Positions 10,189 to 19,869 of a DNA stretch of 64,000 nt are shown piece by piece. The position numbers were made by a program, and so were the translations under genes. Source of the stretch: an uncultured Rickettsiales bacterium (GTDB lineage: Bacteria > Pseudomonadota > Alphaproteobacteria > Rickettsiales > UBA1997); contig CAKVGI010000003.1 of the NCBI GenBank assembly GCA_934747265.1, positions 35,658 through 99,657 on the forward strand. Direction: 5' to 3'. Position 1 is the stretch's first letter. Each line of letters begins with the position of its first letter. Below the pieces are notes generated by a model. The model saw only the letters and a program-made list of their open reading frames with translations. It did no database searches and was not told the origin of the DNA.

Positions 10189-12480
10189 ATGTTTAGAAAA
10201 AAGGTTTTAATTGCTTGCTATTCAAAATCCTCAATGGACAGAATAAAAATTATATTAAAAGAATATAGTTTAAAATCAGAAGTAATTGAAAATTTTGATG
10301 GTTTAAAAAAAATAGATTTTGATACAATTGCAGTTGCGAATATTATAATTAAAAATGGTTTTGAAAGCGAAGACTTAATTATAATAACCGAACAAGATTT
10401 ATTTGGTGAAAAAATTATCAAACTTGATGATAATGATAGCGGTAGGGAATTAGAAAAAATAATAAAAGAACAAAATAATATCAATATTGGTGATTTAGTT
10501 ATACATAAAGATTATGGGCTCGGAAGATTTATTGGATTAGAAACGATTGACACAAGCAATTTAAAAAATGATTATTTAAAAATTGAATATGCAAATAATT
10601 CTCATTTATTTATACCGATAGAAGATTTTGACTTAGTGTCTAAATATGCTGATTATAATAGTGATATTATTTTAGATAGACTTGGTTCTGAAAAATGGGC
10701 ATTAAAGAAAAATAAAATTAGGGAAAAATTAGAAAGTATAGCAAAAGAACTTATTAAAATTGCGTCTTTTAGAAAATTATCAAAAGCTCCAATTTTGGTA
10801 CCAAACGAAAATGAATATAGGGAATTTTGTGCCAGATTTGAATATACCGAAACAAAAGACCAATTAAAAGCAATAAAAGATATTGAAAAAGATTTAGCAA
10901 AAGGAGTACCTGCTGATAGGCTTATTTGTGGTGATGTTGGATTTGGAAAAACAGAAGTAGCTTTAAGAGCTGGATTTATTGCATCAAATAGTAATGGAAA
11001 TGCAGTTCAAGTTGCTGTAATATCACCAACAACTTTATTATGTAGACAGCATTATAATCTTTTTAAGGAAAGATTTAGATATACAGGCATAAATGTTGCA
11101 ATGATTTCTAGATTAACAAAGGCAACCGAAAATAAAAAAACAAAAGAAAAATTGGAAAATGGTGGTGTTGATATAGTTGTTGGAACGCATGCTTTACTAT
11201 CAGATAAAGTAAAATTCAAAAATTTAGGACTTTTAATTATAGACGAAGAACAAAGATTTGGTGTTAAACAAAAAGAAAAGTTAAAAGAAATAAGTAGCGG
11301 AGTACATTTAATTTCTTTATCTGCAACACCAATACCTAGAACATTACAAATGGCGATGACTGGTATAAGGGATTTAAGTTTAATTACAACACCACCAGTT
11401 GATAGATTAAATATCAATACATATGTGATGGATTTTGATGAAATGGTGTTAAGAGAAGCTATAAATAGAGAATTGAACAGAAAGGGTAAAGTCATAATTG
11501 TTGTTCCTAGAATTTCTGATATAGCACAAATAGAAATGAAACTTGCTAACACTCTAAGAAATGTTAAGTATAATATTGCTCACGGACAAATGAGTAGTAA
11601 TAATTTAGATAGAATAATTAATGATTTTTATGATGGACAATTTCAAATACTTATAGCTACAACAATTATTGAGAGTGGTCTTGATATTCCAAATGCCAAT
11701 ACAATAATAATATATAGAGCTGATAGGTTTGGATTATCGCAATTACATCAGTTAAGAGGTAGAGTTGGAAGAGGGAAGGAAAAAGCTTATGCTTACCTGA
11801 CAACCAATCCAACGGATACAATTAGTATTAATGCAAAAAAGAGATTAAGATCAATAGAAAATGTACAAGAGGTTGGGGGTGGTTTTGCGATAGCTAGTGA
11901 TGATATGGAAATTAGAGGTAGTGGAAATATTGTTGGGGAAGAACAGTCTGGACATATTAAAGAAGTTGGCGTAGAATTATACAATCAAATGTTAGTAGAG
12001 GCGGTGAATAAAATTAAAAATAAAGAGACTTTAAATTTGCAAGAGTACGACTTTTCTACACAAGTGAAATTAAATATTTCAACAACAATAGATAAAAATT
12101 ATATTAATGATATTGCATTAAGGTTAAGTTATTATAAGAAATTATCAGATATTAAAACAGAAGAGGAAAAAAATAAAATTTTGCAAGAATTAGAAAATAG
12201 ATTCGGTAAAATACCAGAAGAAATTTACAATATTTTGGAAATAACTAAAATTAAACTTTTATGTAAGAAAATTGGTATAGTAAGTTTGGAGATGAATGAT
12301 AATATTATGAATATTAAATTCTTTAATGATAAGTTTAGTAATCCAGATTATTTAATAAAATTAATGCAGGAAGGAAAAGCTCAAATGAAAAAACAAAATA
12401 TATTGAGTTTTTATATTAGAAAAATTGCCTTTTTTGATGATATTAATGGTGTTCTAAATGATTTATGCCAACATCTATAA
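10189..12480 (+). CDS. mfd: Transcription-repair coupling factor Mfd, N-terminally short
   Basis: 763 aa against ~1150 for standard Mfd. Present in order: a short N-terminal piece (~1-90, perhaps domain 3), the RNA-polymerase-interacting CarD-like domain (NIGDLVIHKDYGLGRFIGLE, ~95-160), RecG-like translocase with Walker A GDVGFGKTEVALRA (~247), DEEQRFGVKQKEK, TTIIESGLDIPNANT and QLRGRVGRG, and the C-terminal TRCF domain (~630-763). The UvrB-like domains 1 and 2, which bind UvrA, are missing. The ATG at 10189 lies only 120 bases from divergent addA, so the missing part is not hidden upstream. It should still push stalled polymerase but may recruit UvrA differently. Several shorter Mfd-like proteins of RecG type exist, but the D7 domain favours Mfd. 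Confidence 0.9.
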   Translation: MFRKKVLIACYSKSSMDRIKIILKEYSLKSEVIENFDGLKKIDFDTIAVANIIIKNGFESEDLIIITEQDLFGEKIIKLDDNDSGRELEKIIKEQNNINIGDLVIHKDYGLGRFIGLETIDTSNLKNDYLKIEYANNSHLFIPIEDFDLVSKYADYNSDIILDRLGSEKWALKKNKIREKLESIAKELIKIASFRKLSKAPILVPNENEYREFCARFEYTETKDQLKAIKDIEKDLAKGVPADRLICGDVGFGKTEVALRAGFIASNSNGNAVQVAVISPTTLLCRQHYNLFKERFRYTGINVAMISRLTKATENKKTKEKLENGGVDIVVGTHALLSDKVKFKNLGLLIIDEEQRFGVKQKEKLKEISSGVHLISLSATPIPRTLQMAMTGIRDLSLITTPPVDRLNINTYVMDFDEMVLREAINRELNRKGKVIIVVPRISDIAQIEMKLANTLRNVKYNIAHGQMSSNNLDRIINDFYDGQFQILIATTIIESGLDIPNANTIIIYRADRFGLSQLHQLRGRVGRGKEKAYAYLTTNPTDTISINAKKRLRSIENVQEVGGGFAIASDDMEIRGSGNIVGEEQSGHIKEVGVELYNQMLVEAVNKIKNKETLNLQEYDFSTQVKLNISTTIDKNYINDIALRLSYYKKLSDIKTEEEKNKILQELENRFGKIPEEIYNILEITKIKLLCKKIGIVSLEMNDNIMNIKFFNDKFSNPDYLIKLMQEGKAQMKKQNILSFYIRKIAFFDDINGVLNDLCQHL

Positions 12481-12538
12481 TATTTTTAGACGTATTATAT
12501 TAGATAGACTTTTTTATTTTTTAATTAAACAATACTAA

Positions 12539-12569
12539 TTTACCCCTGTTAGATAATAACAGGGGTAAA
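12539..12569. terminator. Terminator between convergent mfd and barrel gene
   Basis: A perfect 13-bp inverted repeat (TTTACCCCTGTTA, 5-base loop, complement) lies between the stops of two convergent genes. It probably ends transcription in both directions; the flanks are A/T-rich but without a long uninterrupted T run. Confidence 0.75.
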
Positions 12570-12606
12570 GATAAGTTTTAAATTATTTAACGGTAAAAAA
12601 GTTTAC

Positions 12607-13776
12607 TTAAAATTCCCATCTTCCACCAATTGTAGCGCCTAAATCCTTATAATCTGAATTAAATTGATAAGTACCATCTACATATAGTGAGAACATTTTA
12701 TTAAATTTAGCATCAAATCCAATACCTAATTCAAGTCTGCCACCTTTATTCTTGATTTTATCTCTTAAAGTATCGGAGGTTAATTTTACTTGTGAATTTG
12801 TTTCATATAAGTAATTTACTTTTCCATAGAATTGGGTTTTTAATGAATTTTCGTCTTCTAAATTCATAAATCTCTTTCCAAACATAAATCCACCAGAGAA
12901 AGTATAAGTATTATTGTCTCTAATTTTGATTGATGTATTGTTTATATTAACCTTATCGGCACCTATATGAAATACATCAAATTTAATTTTTGGAATAAAG
13001 AAATATTCACCATAACAACTATTGCTTGCTACTTCTGGTTTGAAATTAATAAAATCATCCAAAGCTTTTACGCTTGATTTTGCAATCTTATTTCCTTGAT
13101 TATTATCTTTTACTCTAATTAATTTGTAAGCTAAAGATCTTTCAATTTCTTTTGTTCCATTGCCAAAAACTAACTCTCTACCAAGTTCTAAGCTTGCTGT
13201 TGTAGCATTTTGTTTTGATTTATATTTAACATTAAGTGTATCAGCTCTTTGTTCTATAATATGTTGTCTAACAACTAAGTCTGCAAAATAACCACCTTTA
13301 CCTAACCACATACCATATAAACCTAATGATTTAGTTCTCATATCTAAATCACTTTTAATTCTTGCTCTATCTGTTGCGGTTGGTGATGATTTTGAAAATT
13401 GAGCTAATGCACCAACAAATCCTTTTCTGGATTCACCATTAAATATCATTCTATCATAACCAAATTCAAAAACTGGAAGTGTATTTTTTACTTTATTATC
13501 GTTTGAACCAGTTCTAGAAATTGTATATCTTCCAATATTTGCTCTTGTCCAGAAAGCATTATTTTCGTGATTAATTCCATTTTCTTTATTGTTATATTGC
13601 CATAACAATTCGCCAACCCTTGTATACATTGAATCACTTAAAGAATAAATACCTCTTGAAGTATTAACACCAAGTCCAGCCACATTTTCCATTTCAGTAG
13701 CCTGTAAGCCACTTGTCATTGTTGCTGAAATCAATGAAATAGCTAATATATTTTTAATTTTACTCTTACTTTTCAT
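12607..13776 (-). CDS. Autotransporter-type outer-membrane beta-barrel protein without passenger
   Basis: ~389 aa from the second Met (a start at 13803 would add 9 residues before the signal peptide). A signal peptide (ILAISLISATMTSGLQA) is followed closely by GIYSLSDSMYTRVGELLWQY, the conserved opening of autotransporter barrels, then NNAFWTRANIGRYT, EFGYDRMI and RKGFVGALAQFSKS. The chain ends in GGRWEF, with a C-terminal aromatic residue as needed for Bam-mediated insertion. There is almost no passenger between signal and barrel, so it may act as a porin- or adhesin-like barrel alone. Convergent with mfd, transcribed alone downstream of lon. Confidence 0.8.
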   Translation of the reverse strand: MKSKSKIKNILAISLISATMTSGLQATEMENVAGLGVNTSRGIYSLSDSMYTRVGELLWQYNNKENGINHENNAFWTRANIGRYTISRTGSNDNKVKNTLPVFEFGYDRMIFNGESRKGFVGALAQFSKSSPTATDRARIKSDLDMRTKSLGLYGMWLGKGGYFADLVVRQHIIEQRADTLNVKYKSKQNATTASLELGRELVFGNGTKEIERSLAYKLIRVKDNNQGNKIAKSSVKALDDFINFKPEVASNSCYGEYFFIPKIKFDVFHIGADKVNINNTSIKIRDNNTYTFSGGFMFGKRFMNLEDENSLKTQFYGKVNYLYETNSQVKLTSDTLRDKIKNKGGRLELGIGFDAKFNKMFSLYVDGTYQFNSDYKDLGATIGGRWEF

Positions 13777-13873
13777 TTTATTATAAAAATTATTTCTACA
13801 CAAGATAACTTATAATGCTTTCTTCTAAAAAGTCAATAAAAAATCATAATATATACTTAAAGTAGTAATATAT

Positions 13874-16207
13874 CTATTCATAATTTTTGATAATAATTTT
13901 TAAAGCATCGTTTAAATTGTTAACTGGAATAATATTTAAACCTTCCTTTACGTTATTTGGAATTTCAGCTAAATCCTTTTTATTTGCTTCTGGAATTACA
14001 ACTGTTTTTATATTACCCCTTAAAGCAGCTAATAATTTTTCTTTCAAACCACCAATAGGCATAACTTGTCCCGTTAATGATATTTCACCAGTCATAGCTA
14101 CATCTTTATTTATTTTCTTACCAGTCATTGATGACAATAAACTTGCCGTAATAGCTACACCGGCTGATGGTCCATCCTTAGGCGTTGCACCTTCTGGTAC
14201 ATGCAAATGAAAATCATATTTGTTAAACTCTTTTGCTGTGATATTAAACTTATCAGCTATTGATCTAACATAGCTAAATGCAGCCTGTGCGGATTCTTTC
14301 ATGACATCACCAAGTTTTCCGGTAGTAATGAGTTTCCCGTTTCCAGAAAATTTTAATGATTCAATATTTAATAAATCACCACCAAAATCAGTATAAGCAA
14401 GACCAACCGCTACGCCAACCTTATCGTCTTTTGATACTCTATTGTAATCGAAAATTTCAACGCCCAAAAATTCTTCTAAATTCTTTATATCAACTTTTAC
14501 ATGCTTTACTCTGTTGTTGGTTATTATCTTTTTTAACGTTTTTCTTATAATTTGAGCTAATTTTCTTTCTAAATTTCTAACACCAGCTTCAAAAGTATAT
14601 TTTCTAATTATTTCAATTATAGCTCTATCAGTTATTGAAAATTCTTCTTCTTTTAACCCATATTCTTTTAATTCTTTTGGAATTAAATGCTGTTTTGCTA
14701 TATTTAATTTCTCTTCCTCAGTATAACCAGATATTTTTATAATTTCCATTCTATCTCGTAAAGGAATAGGGATATTCGATATGTTGTTTGCGGTTGTAAT
14801 AAACATTACATCCGATAAATCAAAATCAAGATCTAAATAGTGATCTTCAAAATTTTTATTTTGTTCAGGATCTAAAACTTCAAGTAAAGCGCTTGCTGGA
14901 TCTCCTCTAAAATCAGAACCCATTTTGTCAATTTCATCTAATAAAATTAATGGATTACTTGTGCCAGCTTTTTTCAATGAATTAATAATTTTACCGGGCA
15001 TGGAACCAATATAAGTTTTTCTATGTCCTCTTATTTCTGCTTCATCTCTAACACCACCCAATGAAACTTTAACGTATTTTCTATTTAAAGCCTCAGCTAT
15101 TGATTTTGCTAATGATGTCTTACCAACACCAGGCGCGCCAGCTAAGCAAATAATCTGACCACTTATTGAATTTTTTCTTTTATAAACAGCTAAAAATTCC
15201 AATATTCTTTCTTTTACTTTATCCAATCCATAATGATCTCTATTTAAAATTTGTTCTGCTTTTTTTAGATCTGTATCGTTCTCAGACTTTATACCCCAAG
15301 GTAAACTTAAAACCAAATCAAGATAATTTTTAATAACTTGATATTCACTGGAATATGGAAGCATTCCATCCATCTTTTTTAATTCTTCAATGCATTTCTG
15401 TTTAGCTTCGCTTGATAATTTAACCTTATTAATTTTTTTCTTTAAATCAGAAATTTCTTTATTATCTTCTCCGTTGGCAAAATCATCGCCAAGTTCTTTC
15501 TTAATCATTTTTATTTTTTCATTTAAAAAAATCTTTTTTTGACTTTTTAAAAATTTTTTCTCTACATTGCTACTTATTTTTTTATCTATGTTAATAAGAG
15601 ATAATTCAACATCTATAAATTCTATTAATTTCTTGATTTTTTTTAAATCGCTATTTTCTTCAAGTAATAATTGTCTTTTTTCTAATGATAAAGGTAAAAC
15701 GGATGAAGAATAAAAAACTATTTCATCTATACTTTTAAAAAACTCTAATGTCATTAAAATATCATCACTATTTTTTCCAATTAATGGCATAAATTGTTTT
15801 AATTTTGATAATAATAGTTGTTTTAAAACCTCGCACTCGTTAGCTTGTTTTTCTGTTAATTTTTTATCTTCTATTTCTTTTACTTTACATAAAAAATATC
15901 TTTCGTTATTTATGATTTCAAGTAGTTCAGCTTTTTGTACACCTTCTATAATAATTCTTTTTTGATTATTTTCTGCATCTATTTTTTGTAATACTCTACA
16001 CAAAACACCAATAGTATTTAAATTGTTTAATGTTATATTATTTGAGGCATTATTTTTCTGTGATACTATAAATATTAAATCTTCGCTTATATTTATATCT
16101 TGCAAAATATTTAATGATTTTTCTCTTCCAATCATAACACTAGTAATTGATTTAGGAAATACAACCAAATCCCTTACTGGCAATAAAAATCTTATACCTT
16201 TATCCAT
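13874..16207 (-). CDS. lon: ATP-dependent protease Lon
   Basis: 777 aa, full length. N-terminal LON substrate-binding domain beginning RFLLPVRDLVVFPKS, a long helical region, AAA+ module with Walker A GAPGVGKTSLAKSIAE (~355) and Walker B PLILLDEIDKMG, and the C-terminal protease domain with catalytic Ser in DGPSAGVAITASLL (~679) and Lys in GGLKEKLLAALRG (~721). Lon degrades misfolded and regulatory proteins in the cytosol. It stands 60 bases downstream of virB9 on the same strand; whether they share a transcript is unclear. Confidence 0.97.
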   Translation of the reverse strand: MDKGIRFLLPVRDLVVFPKSITSVMIGREKSLNILQDINISEDLIFIVSQKNNASNNITLNNLNTIGVLCRVLQKIDAENNQKRIIIEGVQKAELLEIINNERYFLCKVKEIEDKKLTEKQANECEVLKQLLLSKLKQFMPLIGKNSDDILMTLEFFKSIDEIVFYSSSVLPLSLEKRQLLLEENSDLKKIKKLIEFIDVELSLINIDKKISSNVEKKFLKSQKKIFLNEKIKMIKKELGDDFANGEDNKEISDLKKKINKVKLSSEAKQKCIEELKKMDGMLPYSSEYQVIKNYLDLVLSLPWGIKSENDTDLKKAEQILNRDHYGLDKVKERILEFLAVYKRKNSISGQIICLAGAPGVGKTSLAKSIAEALNRKYVKVSLGGVRDEAEIRGHRKTYIGSMPGKIINSLKKAGTSNPLILLDEIDKMGSDFRGDPASALLEVLDPEQNKNFEDHYLDLDFDLSDVMFITTANNISNIPIPLRDRMEIIKISGYTEEEKLNIAKQHLIPKELKEYGLKEEEFSITDRAIIEIIRKYTFEAGVRNLERKLAQIIRKTLKKIITNNRVKHVKVDIKNLEEFLGVEIFDYNRVSKDDKVGVAVGLAYTDFGGDLLNIESLKFSGNGKLITTGKLGDVMKESAQAAFSYVRSIADKFNITAKEFNKYDFHLHVPEGATPKDGPSAGVAITASLLSSMTGKKINKDVAMTGEISLTGQVMPIGGLKEKLLAALRGNIKTVVIPEANKKDLAEIPNNVKEGLNIIPVNNLNDALKIIIKNYE

Positions 16208-16267
16208 TATTATCTTAATCGTTTTACATCCTTCTTATAAATATAGTTAAAAAATAACAAAAAACAA

Positions 16268-17017
16268 CTATTTAAATTTATATAATGAATTATTATAGAC
16301 GCATACAACATCACCACCGCTTCTCAATGTAAATTGTCCTGCAACTTGTTCTATAACAAGATATTCATCAACAATTCTAAAATTAACAATAGCCTCATAT
16401 CCTTGATCATTTACCACAAAAATAGCGGGTATTTCAGCATTTTCATTTCTAAATTCCATATATGTGAAAACACCATCATCAAAAACTTTTACAGGAGCAA
16501 TATTTGGGGTTCCAGCAAACTCATAGTTAAAATTATATTTACTTAAATCAGTCAAGTCAGGATAATCGTCCCTTTTCTTTTTAACATTAAATTTAACTAT
16601 ATTTTTATCACTGCTACTTGGATAAGTAAATTTTATAAAAAACGGAATATTGTTAGGATCAACATTGTCTGGTTGTAAGGCGTCAAGCTCAAAGTAATAT
16701 ATTCTTTTATTAGTAAAAACGGTCATAGTGGTTTGTGGATAATCACCAACTGGTTTTAAAAATAATTTATTACCCATTACCTGTTGAGCCCAAGGAACTG
16801 TATCGCCCATTGTTATTGTTTGTGGAGTTTCGCCTTCTTCAAACTCAATATAAGCTTGATTATAATAATATCCAACATATCTATAAACATCATTTGGATT
16901 ATAGACGTAAGTTTGAAATCTTTTTTCTCTACCCAAAGGTCTAGGTAATTGCACTGCAAATAAACATTGCATTCTGCTTAAAAATATAATACAAAAAATA
17001 AATAATATTCTTTTCAT
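16268..17017 (-). CDS. virB9: Type IV secretion protein VirB9/TrbG/CagX family
   Basis: 249 aa with a signal peptide (FIFCIIFLSRMQCLFAVQ) followed by family features: YNPNDVYRYVGYYYNQAYIEFE near the N-terminus, GDTVPWAQQVMGNKLFLKPVGDYPQTTMTVFTNKR-type beta strands in the middle (quoted here only in part), and a C-terminal domain with NFRIVDEYLVIEQVAGQF. VirB9 forms the outer-membrane ring of the type IV secretion channel together with VirB7 and VirB10. Its start lies 3 bases past the virB8 stop. No virB7, virB10 or virB11 is next to it, as in the scattered type IV systems of Rickettsiales. Confidence 0.85.
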   Translation of the reverse strand: MKRILFIFCIIFLSRMQCLFAVQLPRPLGREKRFQTYVYNPNDVYRYVGYYYNQAYIEFEEGETPQTITMGDTVPWAQQVMGNKLFLKPVGDYPQTTMTVFTNKRIYYFELDALQPDNVDPNNIPFFIKFTYPSSSDKNIVKFNVKKKRDDYPDLTDLSKYNFNYEFAGTPNIAPVKVFDDGVFTYMEFRNENAEIPAIFVVNDQGYEAIVNFRIVDEYLVIEQVAGQFTLRSGGDVVCVYNNSLYKFK

Positions 17018-17020
17018 AAG

Positions 17021-17815
17021 CTACTTTAAATTATAATTTTTATAACTTGTAACAATAAACTTAATTGGTAAATAATTACCAGTTTTTTTATCAACTTCAA
17101 CACCAGAAAAATCAAAGGAAATAACCGCTTTTCTCTTTTGTGATACAAGTTTATCACCTATTTTTGTGTTAAGAGTATAAAAAATTTCTGCTCTTATTGG
17201 CAATAACTTTATGTTAAAATAATCTTTTACCTTGCTAAAAATGCTATCCCTTTGCACCCTGATAAATTCAAAAGAGTCAATAACAACGCTAGTCTCAACA
17301 TTTTTTCCAAAAAAGTAAAAAGGACCATTTGTGTTATTTTTACTCATAAAGTTTCTAAATTCATTATAAACGTCAACAGAAGAGTTATTTTCAATAATTT
17401 TTAATTTTTTATTAAAATCTTTAATATTTGCTGTCTTATAATTATGACTTTCTCTTTCTTCAACATAATTAATTAATAAATATCTTAATATATCCTCATC
17501 AGTTGTTTTTGCATCTTCGGTTTTAGATATATCTTTAACAATCGTTTGATATTTTGATAAATCTTTTTCTCTTATTACTATATATATATCCTCTTTTAAA
17601 GGTAATAAAGACAAGATTAAATTAACAACATTATAAATAATAAATACAGATAAAACAAAAGCAAAAATTAATGAAGTCCTATCAACAGATGGTTTGATAT
17701 AAACAGTATTATACCAACTAAATGCGTCCTTAAAGTAATTTCCACTATCAATAGAAAACTTTACGGATTCTTTATATTCATCATTAAAGTTTTTGTAATT
17801 GCTTGGTTCTTCCAT
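17021..17815 (-). CDS. virB8: Type IV secretion inner-membrane protein VirB8
   Basis: 264 aa. A cytosolic N-terminus ending in WYNTVYIKPSVDRT is followed by one membrane segment (~47-68) and the periplasmic VirB8/NTF2-like domain, closing with AVISFDFSGVE and a beta-strand ending in FIVTSYKNYN. VirB8 is the assembly hub linking inner-membrane ATPases with the VirB9/VirB10 core. Directly upstream of virB9, with which it is almost certainly co-transcribed. The N-terminal stretch of ~45 residues is longer than in some relatives. Divergent from comF. Confidence 0.85.
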   Translation of the reverse strand: MEEPSNYKNFNDEYKESVKFSIDSGNYFKDAFSWYNTVYIKPSVDRTSLIFAFVLSVFIIYNVVNLILSLLPLKEDIYIVIREKDLSKYQTIVKDISKTEDAKTTDEDILRYLLINYVEERESHNYKTANIKDFNKKLKIIENNSSVDVYNEFRNFMSKNNTNGPFYFFGKNVETSVVIDSFEFIRVQRDSIFSKVKDYFNIKLLPIRAEIFYTLNTKIGDKLVSQKRKAVISFDFSGVEVDKKTGNYLPIKFIVTSYKNYNLK

Positions 17816-17941
17816 TTAATACTTCTTTTTCTCACATAATAATTGTGCATTTAAAAATATAAAATTCAATGTTTTTATAAAAATATATTGCTACTTTATT
17901 TTTTTGTAATATTTTTAAGAAATCTATTATCATAGAGAATA

Positions 17942-18673
17942 ATGAAATTTTTAGAAACTATTATAAAATTAATTTTTCCACCAAAATGCATACTATGTGA
18001 AAAAATAGTAGAGCAAGACAATACATTATGTGAAAAATGTTGGGAAAAAATTAAATTTATAAAAGAGCCGTTTTGCGATAAATGTTCATCACCACTTGAA
18101 TATAAAGTATCAGATAAAGTTATTTGTGCTAATTGTATAAAAAATAAACCTCCTTATATAAAATTAAGAAGCGCTGTTGTATATAATTCTTTTAGTTCAA
18201 AAATAATATTTAGATTCAAATTTTATGATAAAATTTATTTAAAAAAGTTTATGGCAAAAACAATGGTTCAGTCAGCATCGGATATTATTGATAAAATAGA
18301 TGTAATAATTTCGGTTCCGCTACATAAAAAACGATTAATTTTCAGAAAATATAACCAGTCGTTATTATTGGCCAATGAAATTGGAAAAATTACAAATAAA
18401 AAGGTAATTTATAATTTTTTATTAAAAAACAAACATACAATTCCGCAAGCAAAATTAAATCAGAAAGATAGAATTAAAAACCTAAAAGGTAAATTTTTAA
18501 TAAATCCAATTTATTTGCAAGAAATAGAAAAATATAAAGATTTAAATTTTGTTTTAATAGACGATGTAATAACAACAGGTTCAACAATAACCGAATGCAT
18601 AAAAACATTAAATAATGCCGGAATTAAGAATGTTTATGTAATAACTTTTGCAAAAACTAGTTATAATAAATAA
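17942..18673 (+). CDS. comF: ComF family phosphoribosyltransferase-like protein
   Basis: 243 aa. N-terminal double zinc ribbon (C16, C19, C30, C33 and a second CDKC...CANC pair) followed by a type I phosphoribosyltransferase fold with VPLHKKRLIFRKYNQS and the PRPP-binding motif VLIDDVITTGSTI near residue 205. Family members (ComF, GntX) are linked to natural transformation or gluconate use; the catalysed reaction is not known. Monocistronic by appearance. With a VirB8-like protein and a pilin/prepilin peptidase elsewhere in the window, a role in DNA uptake is possible but unproven. Confidence 0.88.
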   Translation: MKFLETIIKLIFPPKCILCEKIVEQDNTLCEKCWEKIKFIKEPFCDKCSSPLEYKVSDKVICANCIKNKPPYIKLRSAVVYNSFSSKIIFRFKFYDKIYLKKFMAKTMVQSASDIIDKIDVIISVPLHKKRLIFRKYNQSLLLANEIGKITNKKVIYNFLLKNKHTIPQAKLNQKDRIKNLKGKFLINPIYLQEIEKYKDLNFVLIDDVITTGSTITECIKTLNNAGIKNVYVITFAKTSYNK

Positions 18674-18743
18674 ATATATTGTTGCATTTTTATAATATGG
18701 TAATAATATGCAAAATATAATCAATTTTTATTTAAGGAGCTAT

Positions 18744-19688
18744 ATGATTTATAAAAATATTTTAGAGTGTATAGGCCATACACCATTGATTGAATTAACT
18801 AAGATAAATAAAACAAAAAGTAGAGTTTTTGTAAAAGCAGAGTTTATGAATCCTGCTGGAAGTATGAAAGATAGACCAGCCTTAAATATGATTGAGGAAG
18901 CTGAAAAAAGTGGAGCTTTGAAGAAAGGGCAAACGGTTATGGAGGTAACAAGTGGAAATACTGGTATTGGTTTAGCTATGGTTTGTGCCTTTAAAGGATA
19001 TAAGTTTAAAGTATTAATGTCAGTTGCAAGTAATCCAGAGAGACAAAAGATTTTAAAAGCTTATGGTGCAGAATTGGTACTTGTACCGCAATGTCCAACA
19101 AGTACGCCCGGAATATCAAACGAAGATGATTTTGCAAAAGTAAAAGAATATGGCGAAGAGTTGGCAAAAGATCCAAATATTTTTTATGTTAGACAATTTA
19201 CTAATGAAAATAATTCAAAAGCTTACGAAAAAACATTGGCAAAAGAAATTGTAGAACAATTAGGAAGAAGTCCTGATTACTTTACCACTGTGGTTGGTAC
19301 AGCTGGAAATTTTATAGGTACAGCAAGCGGATTAAAAGCTATTAATAAAAATACAAAATGCATAGTTGCGGAATCTGATGGTATGGAGATAATAGCAGGA
19401 AAAGAAATAAAAAGAAAATCAACAAAATTACAAGGTGCTGCTCATATTTCAGTTCCAAAATTATGGAAAAAAGAAGTGAATGATGATTGCATTGTTGTTA
19501 GCGACGAAGAAGCTAAAATTTGGGCTAATAAATTAGCAAAAGAAGAAGGAATTTTAGTTGGATATACGTCTGGTGCCAATGTAGCAGCAGCTATGAAACT
19601 TGCCGAAAAAGCAAAAGAAGGTAGTTATATTGTTACATTATTGCCAGATAGCGGTTCAAGATATTTTGGTAGCGATTTATTTGATTAA
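18744..19688 (+). CDS. cysK: Cysteine synthase (O-acetylserine sulfhydrylase)
   Basis: 314 aa from the ATG at 18744, which has a strong AAGGAG five bases upstream; an upstream in-frame ATG at 18708 would add 12 unconserved residues. PLP enzyme of the CysK/CBS family: IGHTPLIEL at the start, the PLP lysine K42 in NPAGSMKDR, the substrate loop TSGNTGIGLAM, the PLP-phosphate site GTAGNFIGTASGLK and the C-terminal serine loop LLPDSGSRYFG. It makes cysteine from O-acetylserine and sulfide. CysM or a cystathionine synthase homologue cannot be fully excluded. Confidence 0.88.
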   Translation: MIYKNILECIGHTPLIELTKINKTKSRVFVKAEFMNPAGSMKDRPALNMIEEAEKSGALKKGQTVMEVTSGNTGIGLAMVCAFKGYKFKVLMSVASNPERQKILKAYGAELVLVPQCPTSTPGISNEDDFAKVKEYGEELAKDPNIFYVRQFTNENNSKAYEKTLAKEIVEQLGRSPDYFTTVVGTAGNFIGTASGLKAINKNTKCIVAESDGMEIIAGKEIKRKSTKLQGAAHISVPKLWKKEVNDDCIVVSDEEAKIWANKLAKEEGILVGYTSGANVAAAMKLAEKAKEGSYIVTLLPDSGSRYFGSDLFD

Positions 19689-19727
19689 TAATTGATATTT
19701 TGACTTTCTAGCGTATTTATTTTGCTA

Positions 19728-19753
19728 ATACTTGTTAGTAAGTATCTTTTTTA
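19728..19753 (+). terminator. Probable terminator of cysK
   Basis: A 6-bp stem (ATACTT/AAGTAT, 6-base loop) is followed by C and six or more T, 40 bases after the cysK stop. Short but of the classical intrinsic form. Confidence 0.55.
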
Positions 19754-19869
19754 TTGCTTTTATTATTAAGGGTGTAAATTTCTTAATATAAAAATGGGGG
19801 GAGCAAGAGATTTTTAGAAAAATAAAATTGATATACAATAAATATAGTATTCTTATTCTAATAAATAGG

